64,000 nt of DNA from Sophora flavescens (lineage: Eukaryota; Streptophyta; Magnoliopsida; Fabales; Fabaceae): contig CM061068.1 of NCBI GenBank assembly GCA_030762895.1, forward strand, positions 44,791,615 to 44,855,614. Direction: 5' to 3'. Shown one piece after another: positions 12,285-24,110 of the stretch. Below the pieces are notes generated by a model. The model was not told where the DNA came from. It saw nothing but the letters and a program-made list of their open reading frames with translations, and ran no database searches. Positions within the stretch are counted from its first letter, which is position 1; every line of letters starts with the position of its first letter. Both the position numbers and the translations under genes were made by a program.

Positions 12285-14964
12285 CGAGTCCACTTCTTCT
12301 TCTACAATAAGGTTTGTAACTAGTAGAGAAATGCGTATGAATGAGATGACACGGCAACGTCGTATTCGTAATTCTTATTCTCAACCTTCCAACGTTGGCC
12401 TTGGACCCTCAACGCTTCAAACTCAAGTCGCCGTCTCTTGCCAGGTTCCCTTCACTTTCTTTCTTACCCTTTCGCCGGTTCGGTGCAAGTGTTAGGTGAG
12501 GGTTTTTTGTTTTTGTTTTTTAAAACCTTTTTCTTTTAATGATTTAATATTTTCCATCTCTACTTTTTTTTTTTTTTTGGGGTTAGGTAGGTGCACAAGT
12601 TATTTTTTTTAAACACGAGAAGGGGTCTAAGGCCAGGAAAAAAAAAAAACTACAAAATCGCTACTCGGGATATTGAAGCCACGACATCACCCAATAGCAG
12701 AATAGATAGCGACAAGCTGATTAATAATATTCAAAATCATAATAATGACATATTGGATTTGATTAACGGATACATAAAGATTAAATAAGCTAATTAATTA
12801 TCCAGTGAGTTTTATTAATCAAGATTTTGTGTAAAGTTAACCAAGTGATATTAATGAATTATTCATTTACCATAAATATATCTATTAAATGAACTCAATA
12901 TATTATTAATTATAATTTTGAACGTCATTAATTAAAGTGTCGATTATTATCAAAGTATGATGTATAAATATCATTATTGGAAATTTGAATACGTTATCTT
13001 TTCCTGTCTATTCCTATCTATTATGATGGGCCAATGAATCTCTGATTTTACATCCTTGTCAATAGCCTTTGGTTTCATTGATAATTGCTTCTTTATAAAA
13101 CTCAATGACGTTTAGGTGATTTATTTATGCAACTAATTTTGATTAGTTAGATAGGAGTAAACGCGATTTGGTCTGGGGCTGTGAGGTTGTGTGATCGATT
13201 GAGAGATGTCGAAATTCTAAATTAGTCCCTGATTGTAAAGCGGTAATCGATTAGTACCCCAGAAATCGTATGGGGTAAAGAGTGTATTTAGGAAAAGTGA
13301 TAAAAAAAAAGATTATGTTGATAATCTATTTTCAAATAATCGATTATTCTGATAATCGATTATAATCAGAATATGTTTTTGTTGTTTGGGTATGTTTCTT
13401 TGAAATCGATTTTAAGATAATATATTTCATTTAGATGATCTAAAAATAATCACTATTACGTAATAAATTATATATAAAAAAAACAGATATGAAAATATTT
13501 GTTTATGGTTTTTATTTATATATCACTTATACCTGCATGCGGATGGAAGAATTGTGTAGGTCAACATGGACCCAACCGGAAACGTCGTAGACAACTAGTG
13601 GGAGAAAAAGCGTTTCTATAATAGTCCTCATCACCGGCTTTTATCAAAACAATGCTTTTTAACAAAGAAAAGCTTTTTTTTTAAGATTAAGCTATCGACC
13701 CAAACATCAAACTTTTTTTACAAAACAACTTTTTATGATAAAAATAGTTGAAACATCCAAAAGTTATCTTTCTCAAGAAGCATCTAAGTTGATTTTAAGT
13801 TAGGTGTACATTTGATTTAATTTATATTAAGTGAGTAAGTTGAGTCAAATTGATCTTAACTTATTGTAGAGGATGCTTTTGAAATTTTAATAATTTTAGG
13901 CAAGTTGATCTGCTTTCCGAGTTTAGGGGATCGAATTAGGCATTTCTTTAGATATTGAGGCGTTTGAAGTTTATGATAATATTTGGATGGATGGGATAAA
14001 AAAGTATTAACCTTACTATTAGAGAGTTTCTTAATTAAATGAAATGTGATGGTTAAAGATGATAATCCAAACTATTTCATCAATCCAAACCCTCAATTTA
14101 GGGTTGAGATTTCCCTCAATTCCATCATCAAACTTCCAAATATGATATACTTTTATTTTCAATTCAATTCAATAGTAACCACTTTATTATTAATTACTCT
14201 ACTTCCTCCACTAGACCTCCCAAATTGCCATGACTTTATGTATGATTACAAAGATGGCAAGTTCTTTTTCTTTTTTTAAATATTAAACTAGATCATTGTC
14301 GCCACATTCATTTTGGGAGATAAAATATTTTTACTTTGACTACTTTTGGGGCTGATTACGGCTATGTTTGTTTTTGTTTTGGGATTGACAATTTTGTAAT
14401 AAAAAGTAGATTCAACGTGAAACAAAAAAATTTGTTATGTTGGACAAATTTAAGTTGCAACTGCAGCTAAAATCCATACACATAATATTGTTAGCTTTTC
14501 GAACGAGTGAAAATATATCTACGGTAAATTGTTAATAGCCATTCATTAAAGCGTAACGTTCTGAATCATATTTAGAAGACAAGATTAGTTTATTTCTATT
14601 GGTTAATTATTAAAAATTAAGAGTTGATCAAAATCAAGCTCAGTTCATCATAATTATATCATCTTATATTTTTCATTGTAAAATAAGTATTGTTTTTGCC
14701 AATATCATTGTAAAAAATGTTAACGCCTTTAAATTGAAGAAAGAATAGCTGCACAAATTATATGAAGTCAAATAATTATAAGATTGAAATATGCTCTTAG
14801 AGGAATGCCTTAAGAAACATAAACATTGACATCTACCTTAAATTTATAATTAATAATATTTATTAGACAAATAGAACTTGGCATGATCATGTCAATAAGA
14901 ATCAGGTTAGTCCCTTAAAAAAAAATTGTCATCATGGACAATTTTTCTATACCGCTTTAAAAAA
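12285..14964. other. AT-rich intergenic sequence
   Basis: No gene was recognised. TAATCGATTA-type palindromes cluster at about 13242-13380. Poly-A/poly-T tracts near 12565 and 12642 flank a short purine-rich segment that could be a LINE 3' fragment, but no protein could be read to support that. Confidence 0.5.
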
Positions 14965-15445
14965 ATTTAAATATGTTTTTAATCACCATAAAATATGAAA
15001 ATTTTGATTTTGATAGTTGTAAAAATTTCTTTGATTTTAAGTGACTATAAAAAATGGAAATTACTAATTTTGATCTCTATAAGCGGACAAATTTTGATTT
15101 TAGTCTCTATAAACTATAAAGTTTATATATGTAAATTTCATCCCTCTAAAATTTGATATAAATGTTTTAGGTCATAGCATTCATTTTAGGACAAATAAAT
15201 AAAATTCATTTCAAGATTCAAGAATTTTTAAGAGAATCGCATCCTAACATGGCACCACAAACTTTATTAGACATCACTTTAAATAACTATATGACCTGTT
15301 GGGCACGTAAGTAATTAATGAATGTTACATAACAATAGGCCTAAAAATAGTGATTTCAGGCTTTTAGGGATGAAAATCAAAATTATTTTACCAAGACCAA
15401 AACCAATATTCACTTATTTTATAAGAACCAAAAACATATTTAACA
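14965..15445. mobile_element. MITE-like element with ~28-bp terminal inverted repeats
   Basis: The left end TTAAATATGTTTTTAATCAC (14967) and the reverse complement of the right end, TTAAATATGTTTTTGGTTCT (ending about 15443), match over about 28 bp and continue into similar ...TATAAAAT blocks. The interior is about 480 bp of AT-rich DNA with repeated gattttgatctctataa-like phrases. There is no coding capacity. I could not fix a target-site duplication. Confidence 0.6.
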
Positions 15446-15763
15446 CTCAAAAATTAAGAAGAGAGTAGAATTAAGAAACATTGTGATACTAAAATATTAT
15501 GATGGTACCAAAACTTGCTAGGACAAATATTGTATTCTAAAAATGAAAAAACAGTAAACACAAGTCCAGATACGTGCAGCAACTGGCAAAAAGTTCAAAG
15601 CATATGAAGTTTAATATCCAAAACAGTAACGTGACGATCTGGTTTTCCACAGATGGGGTGTTTGGAACAAACAAGGTTGGCATGGGGCAGCCGCCAAGTA
15701 GCTTCCCACGTCCCTGAGGTTGCAAATAGGCTTCAAGCACACGCATAGTCTACTAGGCATCCC

Positions 15764-18334
15764 CTACTTTTTGATTTCTTCTTCTTCTTAGTCTCACTAG
15801 CAGCCTCCAGTACTTCCCCATTATCATCCCTTTTATCCTTCTTCTTCTTTTACGGCTCCATCTTGCTCACTTGCTAGCCCCATTGGCTCCATCATTCTCC
15901 ATTTCTTGGTCTGATTTCCTCTTTTCTTTCTTTTTCTTCTTCTCTGATTTATGATCCTCCAATGCATCACCATTTGTAATTTCTGTGGGCTTATCTACAG
16001 CCATGTCTTCACTGTCATCTGCAGGAGCTTTTGCTTCTTCTTCTTGGCTTTCTTGCCCGAAACATCAAGAGGCACTTCTTCTGTTTCCATCTCTGTATCT
16101 GCCACGATTACTTTAAATCAGTAAAATTCAGCCACTAACCATATACATTAGAAACTCAAACATATATGCTTCCCAAATTAAAACAAATAAACCTATCCAC
16201 CATATAACCTTAACCAAGGAAAAAAAGATGAAAACTTCCACTATATGCTATATAGTGGCAGTCATAAGTTCGGACATAATCACAACCGGTCCCCTTGCTT
16301 CCATACCTTTGTTTTCAGCACTTTCCATAGCAGACTTCATGACATCTATGTTCTTACGAGGGCAACTCCTTATCATAAAAAGTCAAGTCGCTCCTCAACT
16401 TGCTCGCAGTTTCTCCCCAAAAACTGCAGTACCCCTTTCTGAATCACAGCACAACACAATCATTTCCATTGCAAGTGCTAACTGCTATGTAATTCATAAG
16501 AAGGCTAAAATTCACGAGAGACAAACCAGAAAAGCAGTCAATCCGTGATGCAATTGAACATTTGTTTGCAAGATAGCTTGAGCCATTCGACCCTTATTTC
16601 TGGCAGATGCTCGCCCAATAAAAGAAGAGTGGAATATAAGACCATATTTGGGGTGTTTCCTCTTGTTTTTAATGCCCTGGATAGAACAAGCAAAGGCGTT
16701 ATACATTCAAAGTAACAGCACACAATGAATAGTTGTCAACATTGTGGACCAAAATTAGCTATTATCTTGACAAAACACACAACCTTCCATGATGAAAATA
16801 AATTCTTGCAGATAGACATATGAACCCTGGTTTTATAGTTTCTATAAACAAATAAGCACTTCAAACTTTTAAAAAACTTCAAACCAGAGAGGTGGAGTTA
16901 AACACCTGAACAAAGCCTTCTCAGCACCAGAATCTGAAGAGTTGAAAGGGGCACTTAGCTAAATTTGTAAGGCTACCAGCATGGGAAATCAACCGAGCAC
17001 CAACAACTTCACCAATTAAAAGAGGCCAAATTAGGTGCGATGTCATTCATTTTAGCAACTAGGTAATCATACAGATTCCTCCTGTGCTCGGATAGGTCCA
17101 TTACTCGCTCTGCAAATAGCTGGACATTAATCAAGTCCCCGGGGGACAAATCCTGCCCTGAAAGAAATCAGAGGAAAGAGTAAGACACAGAACAATAAAA
17201 AAGTTGAATGCAGCTATACAATAACAAAAATGAGAATTCTACCCATGGAGGCCTTGGCAGCTTCCACAATCTCCTTTGCTTTATCTTCATCTCCAACTAT
17301 GTCAGTCAAGTCTGAAATCTTGTCTTCAGCCAGCTTTGCCTTATCCTGAATAAATTTTGCAACTTTGGCGTACAGATAATTATCATTAACAATCTTCACC
17401 AGCTCAGGAAAATGCCATGAATACCATTCTCTGCACATAGTTGATGAGCCAGCAGCAAATTCAACTTCACAAGTTTATTAATTTTCTTAAAGGAAAGTAA
17501 ACTATTTTGAACACTAAAATTCAACATTTAGGATTTGACTATTCATTGTCTCATACTACCTGACTCTCATGGAGAACGAATTGATATCTTTATCGAGTGT
17601 ATCAAGAAGAAATATTGCTTGAATGACCATATTGTCAACTCGATTAACATTAAACTTCACTTTTGCTCTGCTGTAACTATGCCCCAAACCAAGTTGTGCC
17701 TTTTCCAAATCTCCTGACTATGAAATTCAAATAGGTGAACAAAAATAATAACACAATGAGAAACATTTCAATGGCACATGGGAATCCTTCATAAACAACA
17801 AGATACCACAAGAGTAAAAGCTATCTAACCTTAAGATCACTGACAAACCTATCAAAATGCTCTCGCACACATGAAGAAGCTCATCGACAAACTTATTACT
17901 TTGGCAAGGGATTTTAGTGAGTTCTGAAATCTGGGAACCAAGCTTAGGTTCTAATACGCCTAAACTAAACTTTGACTTCTTACCTTCTTTCACTTTAGGT
18001 AAATTAGTCTCCAAAACAGTCCCTAAGCTCATCAGTTAATATCCCTGAATTTGAAAACAAAACATAATCAACACAAAGTCGATTTCAGCATTTGGAAAGT
18101 TGAGCGTGGTTGGTTAAAAACAATACATACCTTCGGAGACAGCGTTGATCTGTTTGAGGGCATCGAGGCGGAGGTGAAAGGGTTGAAAGAGCGGAGCTTA
18201 ACAACCTTGCCGAAACGGTTCAAATCGGAAACGGAGTTTCTAACGGCGTCGGTGTTTTGGCCGATTTCGTCAAGGCCATGAGCCTCGAACAAGGCGTAAC
18301 CGGAAGCGGATTCGTAAAGAAGGAAGAGAGCCAT
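15764..18334 (-). pseudogene. NOP56: NOP56 pseudogene (unprocessed, eight exon remnants)
   Basis: Exon remnants on the minus strand are: 18334-18131 (MALFLLYESASGYALFEAHG start), 18044-17830 (KFSLGVLEPKLGSQISELTK), 17717-17570 (AQLGLGHSYSRAKVKFNVNR), 17430-17243 (EWYSWHFPELVKIVNDNYLY), 17157-16906, 16676-16527 (GLIFHSSFIGRASARNKGRM), 16438-16307 and 16098 to about 15764 (Lys/Glu-rich tail). NOP56 is a core box C/D snoRNP protein that directs rRNA 2'-O-methylation in the nucleolus. Borders follow GT-AG, but at least seven 1-nt indels break the frame (for example in exons 1, 2, 5 and 6). Exons 3 and 4 remain open. The intact protein is usually about 520-550 residues. A duplicated or decaying locus fits better than a processed copy. 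Confidence 0.9.
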
Positions 18335-18386
18335 TCAACACTGAAAACCCTAGTCTCACTTCAGAAGGCATTTGCTGGCTAGCTAC

Positions 18387-18567
18387 TAGGGTTTAGGGTT
18401 TTCAGCGCAGTGTGGGAAGGGTTTGGGTGATTTTATAGTAGACGACACTAACCTCACATTTCCCTACCATACAATAACCATCTGATCTAACTATAGCTTG
18501 TTTATGATGTTTTCCAAAATTACTAGACTTGTTCGGTCGGCCCAATCATTTTCCTATGGGCCCAAAC
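18387..18567 (-). promoter_or_regulatory. Residual ribosome-biogenesis-type promoter of the NOP56 pseudogene
   Basis: On the minus strand upstream of the NOP56 ATG there is a double telo-box (plus-strand tagggtttagggtttt, 18387-18402), a TATA-like TATAAAA (complement of 18431-18437) and TGGGCC/TTGGGCC site II-like motifs near 18540 and 18557. Telo-box plus site II is the known signature of plant ribosomal-protein and snoRNP gene promoters. The promoter still looks complete although the gene is broken, so transcription is possible. Confidence 0.6.
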
Positions 18568-18750
18568 TTGAATCCTATTCTTATTCTTATCTACGGATTG
18601 CTTGAGCCCTACCAGAACTTGACGGCCTGACGACCCAGTCCACGGGTTTTAGCCATGTTACATCCGGGCAATATTTTTTAAGCCAAGCCGGTTTATCTCT
18701 CTATTTTTATTTTTATTTTTATTTTGACTTGTGGTTTATCTCCCTATTTT

Positions 18751-18956
18751 AGGCTTTAGCATTTGATTTAAAAAATATTTTATCATCAAATAAAAGAAAT
18801 ATTTCTTTCCCACCTCATATGTGAGAATATAATTTTCAGGCTTTAGCATTTGATTTAAAAATATTTTATTATCAAATAAATTATATTTTTATTTTGATAA
18901 TATGGTTTATATAAATTTTCTTTCCCACCTCATATGTGAGAATATAATTTCCAGGT
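18751..18956 (+). repeat. Imperfect tandem duplication (~88 and ~118 bp copies)
   Basis: Both copies begin aggctttagcatttgattta and end cctcatatgtgagaatataa. The second copy, from 18839, carries an AT-rich insertion of about 30 bp. Confidence 0.8.
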
Positions 18957-18966
18957 TTCATTTACG

Positions 18967-19004
18967 AAATCATTCACCGGTATTTTTATACCAGTGAATG
19001 ATTT
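18967..19004. repeat. 17-bp inverted repeat with 4-nt loop
   Basis: Arms aaatcattcaccggtat and ataccagtgaatgattt flank tttt. One C/T difference would be a G-U pair in RNA. No oligo-T typical of a terminator follows. Confidence 0.8.
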
Positions 19005-19094
19005 GTTATCTCTTATATGACCAATGAGTTGGGTTGAGAGAAAAAAGGGCCAATGCCAATCTTGTGAAGCATCCCAAAACTTGTTGCTTGTTCT

Positions 19095-21164
19095 TAGGGA
19101 TGTAAATGTGGCGAGGATGGGTATAGATGGTAGCCCCCACTATCCAGATCCATTGGTTGAATTTCATATCCGTCCCCACCTTATATTCGTGGGTATCCAT
19201 CTTCTTTGGTTTTCAACAAATTTATCAATATTTGTGGGCATTCATGAGTATTCATTGATATTCAAATACCTCACAAGGTTATTGAATATTAGACTAAATT
19301 TTTTATTCAAACACCCATATTTTGATATCATTACACATAAACCTTATTCTACGAGGCATTAGCCTAGAAGCAATAATCCATAAGTATTAATCTATAACAC
19401 GATAATTGAACAAAAGCAATAATACGTAACACGATGATCCATACGGCTTGGGTATGAGAGGATTTGGGGTCTACTGTTGCCAATTTCAAAACAAAATAAG
19501 GATAGTGAAAAAATAGAGCATTTGGTTTATATATATAAAGGGGTATTTTAATAATTTTATAGTAGCGGGTACCGTAGGTATGGATACTTCAATATCGCTT
19601 ACCCCATTAGTCAGCGGGTAGAGAAAATATCCATTTAATTTATACGTGAATACCAATTAAGGTATTCATTTTCTACGGGTCTGCAGATATTATCCGTAAT
19701 TTTTTTTTATTGAATCTATTATCCGCAAATATCGACCACCGGACTCGGCAAGTGTGCGGTTAGTTGCAAGTAATAAAAGCGGTAAGCACGGATATCGTTC
19801 TCGAGGGATGCGTGGACAATTACCCTTACGTAAATTTGACTACTATCTAGGCGTCGAATTTTGGATTGAAGGTTGTTCTAACATCTAGCAAACAAACAAG
19901 AAGAAAATATTTTTGTTCTTTTTGGATTTTTCTCAAGCTTGTTAATGTGAAAGCGAGAGAGATAAATAACGTTGATATAAGATTGCTAGGGTTAGACTAA
20001 GCTAATCCTCCCTTGATTGTTATGAAATGATAACTAACGAATTCCTACTTCACTTATGCAATCGAATCTTTTCTAATATACTCAAGCCCTAATGTCTTAG
20101 GTGCATTGAGCCTAAAATCTCAAATTAAACCTAATGTCTTAGGTGGATTAATAAGAGAAATTGCATTAAGAACAAGATTCATAAGATTGCAAGTAGCCAA
20201 CACCTATGTCTAGATTCTTGGACTACTTGGCATATAATTCATGAGCATGCTTTAACATCAACCTTTCAATTGTCTATTAAAGCAACTAATCATTCCTAAG
20301 ATGATGACCTAGGAAAGCATTAAGCATAGAATTATATACTCACAAAGAAGAAGGAAAGTGTATTAAAATCAAATCATTTTAAGCCAAGTTGGATAGCGAT
20401 AGTCTAACTTGACAAGGGGAGTTTAGTTACACATAATTGAAAACAAGACAAAAGAGAATTACGAGAGATGAACAAAAGGAGAGAGCTCCATGGAATGATG
20501 CACCACCGACACCGCAGCGAGAGGATTTTCTTTAGGGTTTTCCGAATGCCATTCTTAATTCCTTTCAGTTCTTTTATTACTCGTGGCGGTCACGGCGTGT
20601 GGCCCTCATCACGGCCGGTCGTGATGGTTTACGACTGGCACCGCTTCATTTATTGATTCATCACGGTAGTGATACTCATCACGGCTAGGCGTGATCCTTA
20701 GACTTTTCCAACAAGCAGGTCATGGCCGTGATAGACATCACGGCTAGGCCGTGATCGTCTCGACTTTTGGAGATGCGGCACGGTGCACGTCACGGTAGTG
20801 ATAGCCATCACGCTGGCAGTAGTGACGACTCGACTTTTGGCTCAATTCTTTCTTGACTCTTTTGCTCCCTCACGGTAGTGAGGGCCATCACGACTAGGTA
20901 GTGATACTCTCTATGAGCTCAATTTCTTATCTTTCAAAGCTCTAAGTCATCCAAGCTTCATACTTGCTAATTCTTGGGCATTTAATCATGAATATCCGCA
21001 AAACAACACACAATACCACCTTATCAGTTTCAAAGGAAAAACTAAACAAAATAAACACTAAAATGGCCTAACTATATGCAAATGCATGCAGAAATGTACA
21101 TGGAAAATGAGGTGAAATCACACTCATCAATATCCATTAGTGCGGTTTAAAATTTACATCCCTA
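19095..21164. mobile_element. hAT-like MITE split by a solo LTR
   Basis: The left terminus TAGGGATGTAAATG (19095) and right terminus ...ATTTACATCCCTA (ending 21164) are inverted repeats. They are flanked by near-identical 8-bp direct repeats, cttgttct (19087-19094) and cttgttat (21165-21172), the length expected for hAT insertions. Without the inserted LTR the element is about 670 bp. Its interior is rich in GGGTA/TACCC phrases and has no transposase, so it is non-autonomous. Confidence 0.8.
19734..21129 (-). mobile_element. Solo LTR of a Ty3/gypsy element (family shared with 39964-41391)
   Basis: Read on the minus strand it begins TGATGAGTGTGATTT and ends near CACTTGCCGAGTCC. The 5-bp target-site duplication atatc lies on both sides (19729-19733 and 21130-21134), inside the hAT MITE. 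It aligns along its length with the LTR at 39964, including the doubled phrase around cacctaagacatta and the ATCCCT...TATTACTTG...CACTTGCC tail. A block at 20580-20900 consists of short palindromes of the type atcacggcta...cgtgat. There is no internal region, so it is a solo LTR left by LTR-LTR recombination. Confidence 0.82.
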
Positions 21165-21437
21165 CTTGTTATTGCCCATTTCGCTTTCTAAATGCTTTGG
21201 GTTTATCAATTGCAGATATTAATGCAATTCATGATGCAAATGTTGATCAAGTTCTCACACAACCAAGAATAATAAATATACATGATAAAGCTGAAAAATC
21301 AATTAATAATTATGTGACAACATAAAAAAAATAATATACGTTTATCTTTTAATTTTAACAATTTGAATAAAATCCAATAATCACTTCCTCGCATAAACAT
21401 GCATTAGGGCGAAATGGTTTTATATACCCCCCTTACA

Positions 21438-23215
21438 TTTTTTTTTGTTGAAATACAAATAAGAAAACCAAAGAAAGAGGAAAAAAACAGCAAAACAAAC
21501 TAGCTCCCCTCGGGGATCCAAAGGGAATCCTTTAAGATCCACGAGCCCGACCTAGGAGGAGGGTCCTTCCCAAGCGGTCCAATCCAGGACAGTGGTGGGT
21601 CCAAGCTTAGCCATGAAATCAGCACCTTGGTTTGCTTCTTTGTAGCAATGGACAAGCTTCACCTTCCAATCTTTATTGAGGAGATCGCCACTTTGAATAA
21701 ACCATCACATTCCCGTGAATATGAGGTGGTTCTCTCACGAAGAATGTTAACCACATATAGGGAGTCTATTTTGCAGCAAACCATTCTAAAACCCAAATCC
21801 CAAGCAAGATTCAAACCATGCCCTATTGCCAAGATCTCGGCCTTGAGCATCTCCTTCCCCTTCAGAACTAAGAAGCCACCCGCCAAGTCCTCTCTCGATT
21901 CTAATCAAACCACGCACCTCGTGCTCGGGTATCATCCTCAAAGCTCCCATCGTGTTCACCTTGACAAAGGTTGGAGGTGGTTGCCAGCGAATCACCAAGC
22001 TCATCCGAATGTGAGTGTCCTTTTTTTTGTTGGATGAGAACCCGATCAACTCGTCATTAAAAACAGATCTTACGGAAAACACTATGAATTCTCCCACTTC
22101 ATCACTAAGAGTGCGTGGTATTCCTCCATTTCCCACGCCACCACACCCTGATAAAAGCAGGGCTAGAGTGCTCACGCAGCTCATCTTAGCAATCTAAGTT
22201 GAAGCTTAGAATCAATGACAAAATATGGAAAATGGAACATTCCCGTCGATCCATATCTCACGGGAGTGGGGACAATCCCTTGGGAAATGAAGAATGCTCT
22301 CCTGGCTCGAGCACCCGATTACAAGAGGGAGCGGCTAAACCCCTATGGAATCTCAGCTCGTTTGTGGGTAGGGCATTGTTTAAGCATAACCAAATCAAGT
22401 GATGGACCTTTGGCTGGAGCCCCGATTTCAAATCCAATCGGTTACAATTCTCATCCCAAGTCCTGCTTCTTTGCAAAAGTCACCGATACCACAGGCGTCG
22501 GAGTAAACACCATCTTTAGGCCTCCGAGGCCCAGCGTCCATCCGGGAGTCACTAGCTATCATAGGCACATTCTTCGATGGATCCAGTAACAATATTGCTA
22601 GGCACTATGGTGGCTAGTCTGTTGAGGCAGTTACCATCGGCCCAAATATCTCTCAAAAGTAAATTGATGCGGAGAGATATTAACAAAGTCCACATGGTTG
22701 AGGGCGACCCGACACCCGACTAGTCCGAGTACCAAATGGGCGTGTTCCCCCTGAGCCCAATTTAAGAAAACCCGTTTCTAAGAACATGAGCTGCTTTAGG
22801 ATACTCCTCCAGATAATAGAATCATTGCTCCTTTTGTTTATGTTCCATAAAGATCCCGATCCAATATATTTATGAGATAGCACTTGAACCCACATCTTGT
22901 TTTCTCATGAGATAGCAACTTACCGTCGATTGCAAAATTTGTAAGGCGGGCCTCCTTAATTCCCGACCCCCTAAACCTGCAAGGCTTGGTAATGGTGTGC
23001 CAATTCATTAGACTCCAACCTTTTCCCTCCCTATTCTTGACCAAATAAACCGTGAGTGAGAGAATCAATTTGGTTACAAACATTGCCAGGAAGTTCTTTG
23101 GATCGCATAGAGTAAAGCGGAATCGATGGAAATGGCGATTTATAGCCGAGAACGCTCTTCTCGCTTTATTCAATAACTTTCCCTCCCAGTGCCATACATC
23201 TTTGCATTTTATCTA
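21438..23215 (-). pseudogene. Degraded 5'-truncated L1-type LINE (RT tail, zf-RVT, RNase H)
   Basis: On the minus strand, frames in several registers give in order: the end of a reverse transcriptase and linker (about 23170-22840), WVQVLSHKYIGSGSLWNINK (about 22890), a zf-RVT-like segment PKVHHLIWLCLNNALPTNEL (about 22400), and an RNase H domain (RWQPPPTFVKVNT; AEILAIGHGLNLAWDLGF at about 21830; then ANQGADFMAKLGP at about 21600). A poly(A) tail appears as the T-tract at 21438. This is the 3' half of a plant L1-type non-LTR element, broken by many indels. The EN domain and ORF1 are absent. Confidence 0.85.
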
Positions 23216-23308
23216 AAACCGCATTATACACATTACGGTTAAATCTCCATTGAACTAAGGAAAACCCAATTAAACACCCCTTACGCTTTTAAGAAGAGAA
23301 ATGTACCA

Positions 23309-23763
23309 TCTCTCTGTTTGGTTTGCTAAGAAATTGGAAAGAGAGGAATAAATATAGTGGGGTCCACCGCCTTTTATTTCTCATCTATTGTGCTAAGAGG
23401 CATGATATAAAATGCTTATTTTTGAACATTCCATTTTTACCCATTTTTTCAATATGTCATTCCACTTTTACCCGCTTCCTTCCATATATTATAGTTAGAG
23501 GACAGTCCTGCGTAAAACATGTGTTTTTTCAATTTTAGGGGTATTGTTGTCTTCACAAAATAAAATAATTTATCTTTTTCACTTTTCTATCCAACCAAGC
23601 AAGGGGGAGGGAAATAAATATTTATTTCTCTTCTCTTGTTCTTCTTTTCCTCTCACACCAAACAACACTCATAATCCACTTTATTTCTTCTTTCTTTCTC
23701 TCTTTTCACTTTCTTTCTCAACTCTTTCTCTCTTTCACTTTCTCTCATAAACCAAACAAAGTG
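23309..23763. mobile_element. MITE-like element with CTTTGTTTGGTTT-type inverted ends
   Basis: The left end ctctgtttggtttgctaaga and the reverse complement of the right end, ctttgtttggtttatgagag, match with a few changes and continue into similar aaagagag tracts. The interior is about 450 bp, CT-rich towards the right, and non-coding. No target-site duplication could be defined. Confidence 0.5.
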
Positions 23764-23946
23764 TTATGGTTAGTCTTGGAACAAATATATTGTACTTAGC
23801 TTTGAGGTGGGTCCCAGGTTTTATTCTCTCTTCCCGATTCCTTTCCTCCACTAAACAAGAGAAAATGCCTTTTCTCTGCCTTTTCTCTCTTCTTATTTTC
23901 TCTTTCTCGTTTTCTATTCTAACAAACAAAGCATTAATATTATTAT

Positions 23947-24110
23947 AAAGTTCCATTTAAAGAGATAGTCCACATTCACTACAACCAACCACAATGGGGT
24001 ATTAAGTAACCTACTTTGGTTGTATAAAAGTTACACTCTGAACTTTATAATATTAGAGGGCAATTTTTATTTGTATTGTTTAAATTGTTTATGCCTACTA
24101 ATATATCTTA
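23947..24110 (+). repeat. Dispersed repeat, copy 1
   Basis: The phrases ccatttaaagaga, cacattcactacaa, attaagt..acctacttt, gtataaaagtta and tttatgcctactaa occur here. They recur in the same order at 25355-25570. Family unknown. Confidence 0.6.

Noticed and set aside
16228..16548. 106-codon plus-strand frame
   Set aside because: It is the opposite strand of NOP56 pseudogene exons 6-7 and the intron between them, with no independent support.
9823..18334. Adenylate kinase and NOP56 considered functional genes with base-calling errors
   Set aside because: Missing exon and deletion in ADK, and several spaced indels in NOP56, while the nearby WD40 gene has no errors in 1419 coding bases. Pseudogenes are more likely, although resequencing could still revise single indels.
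18967..19004. Hairpin considered as a transcription terminator or microRNA precursor
   Set aside because: Arms of 17 bp are too short for a plant pre-miRNA. Rho-independent terminators do not apply to nuclear Pol II genes, and no T-run follows.
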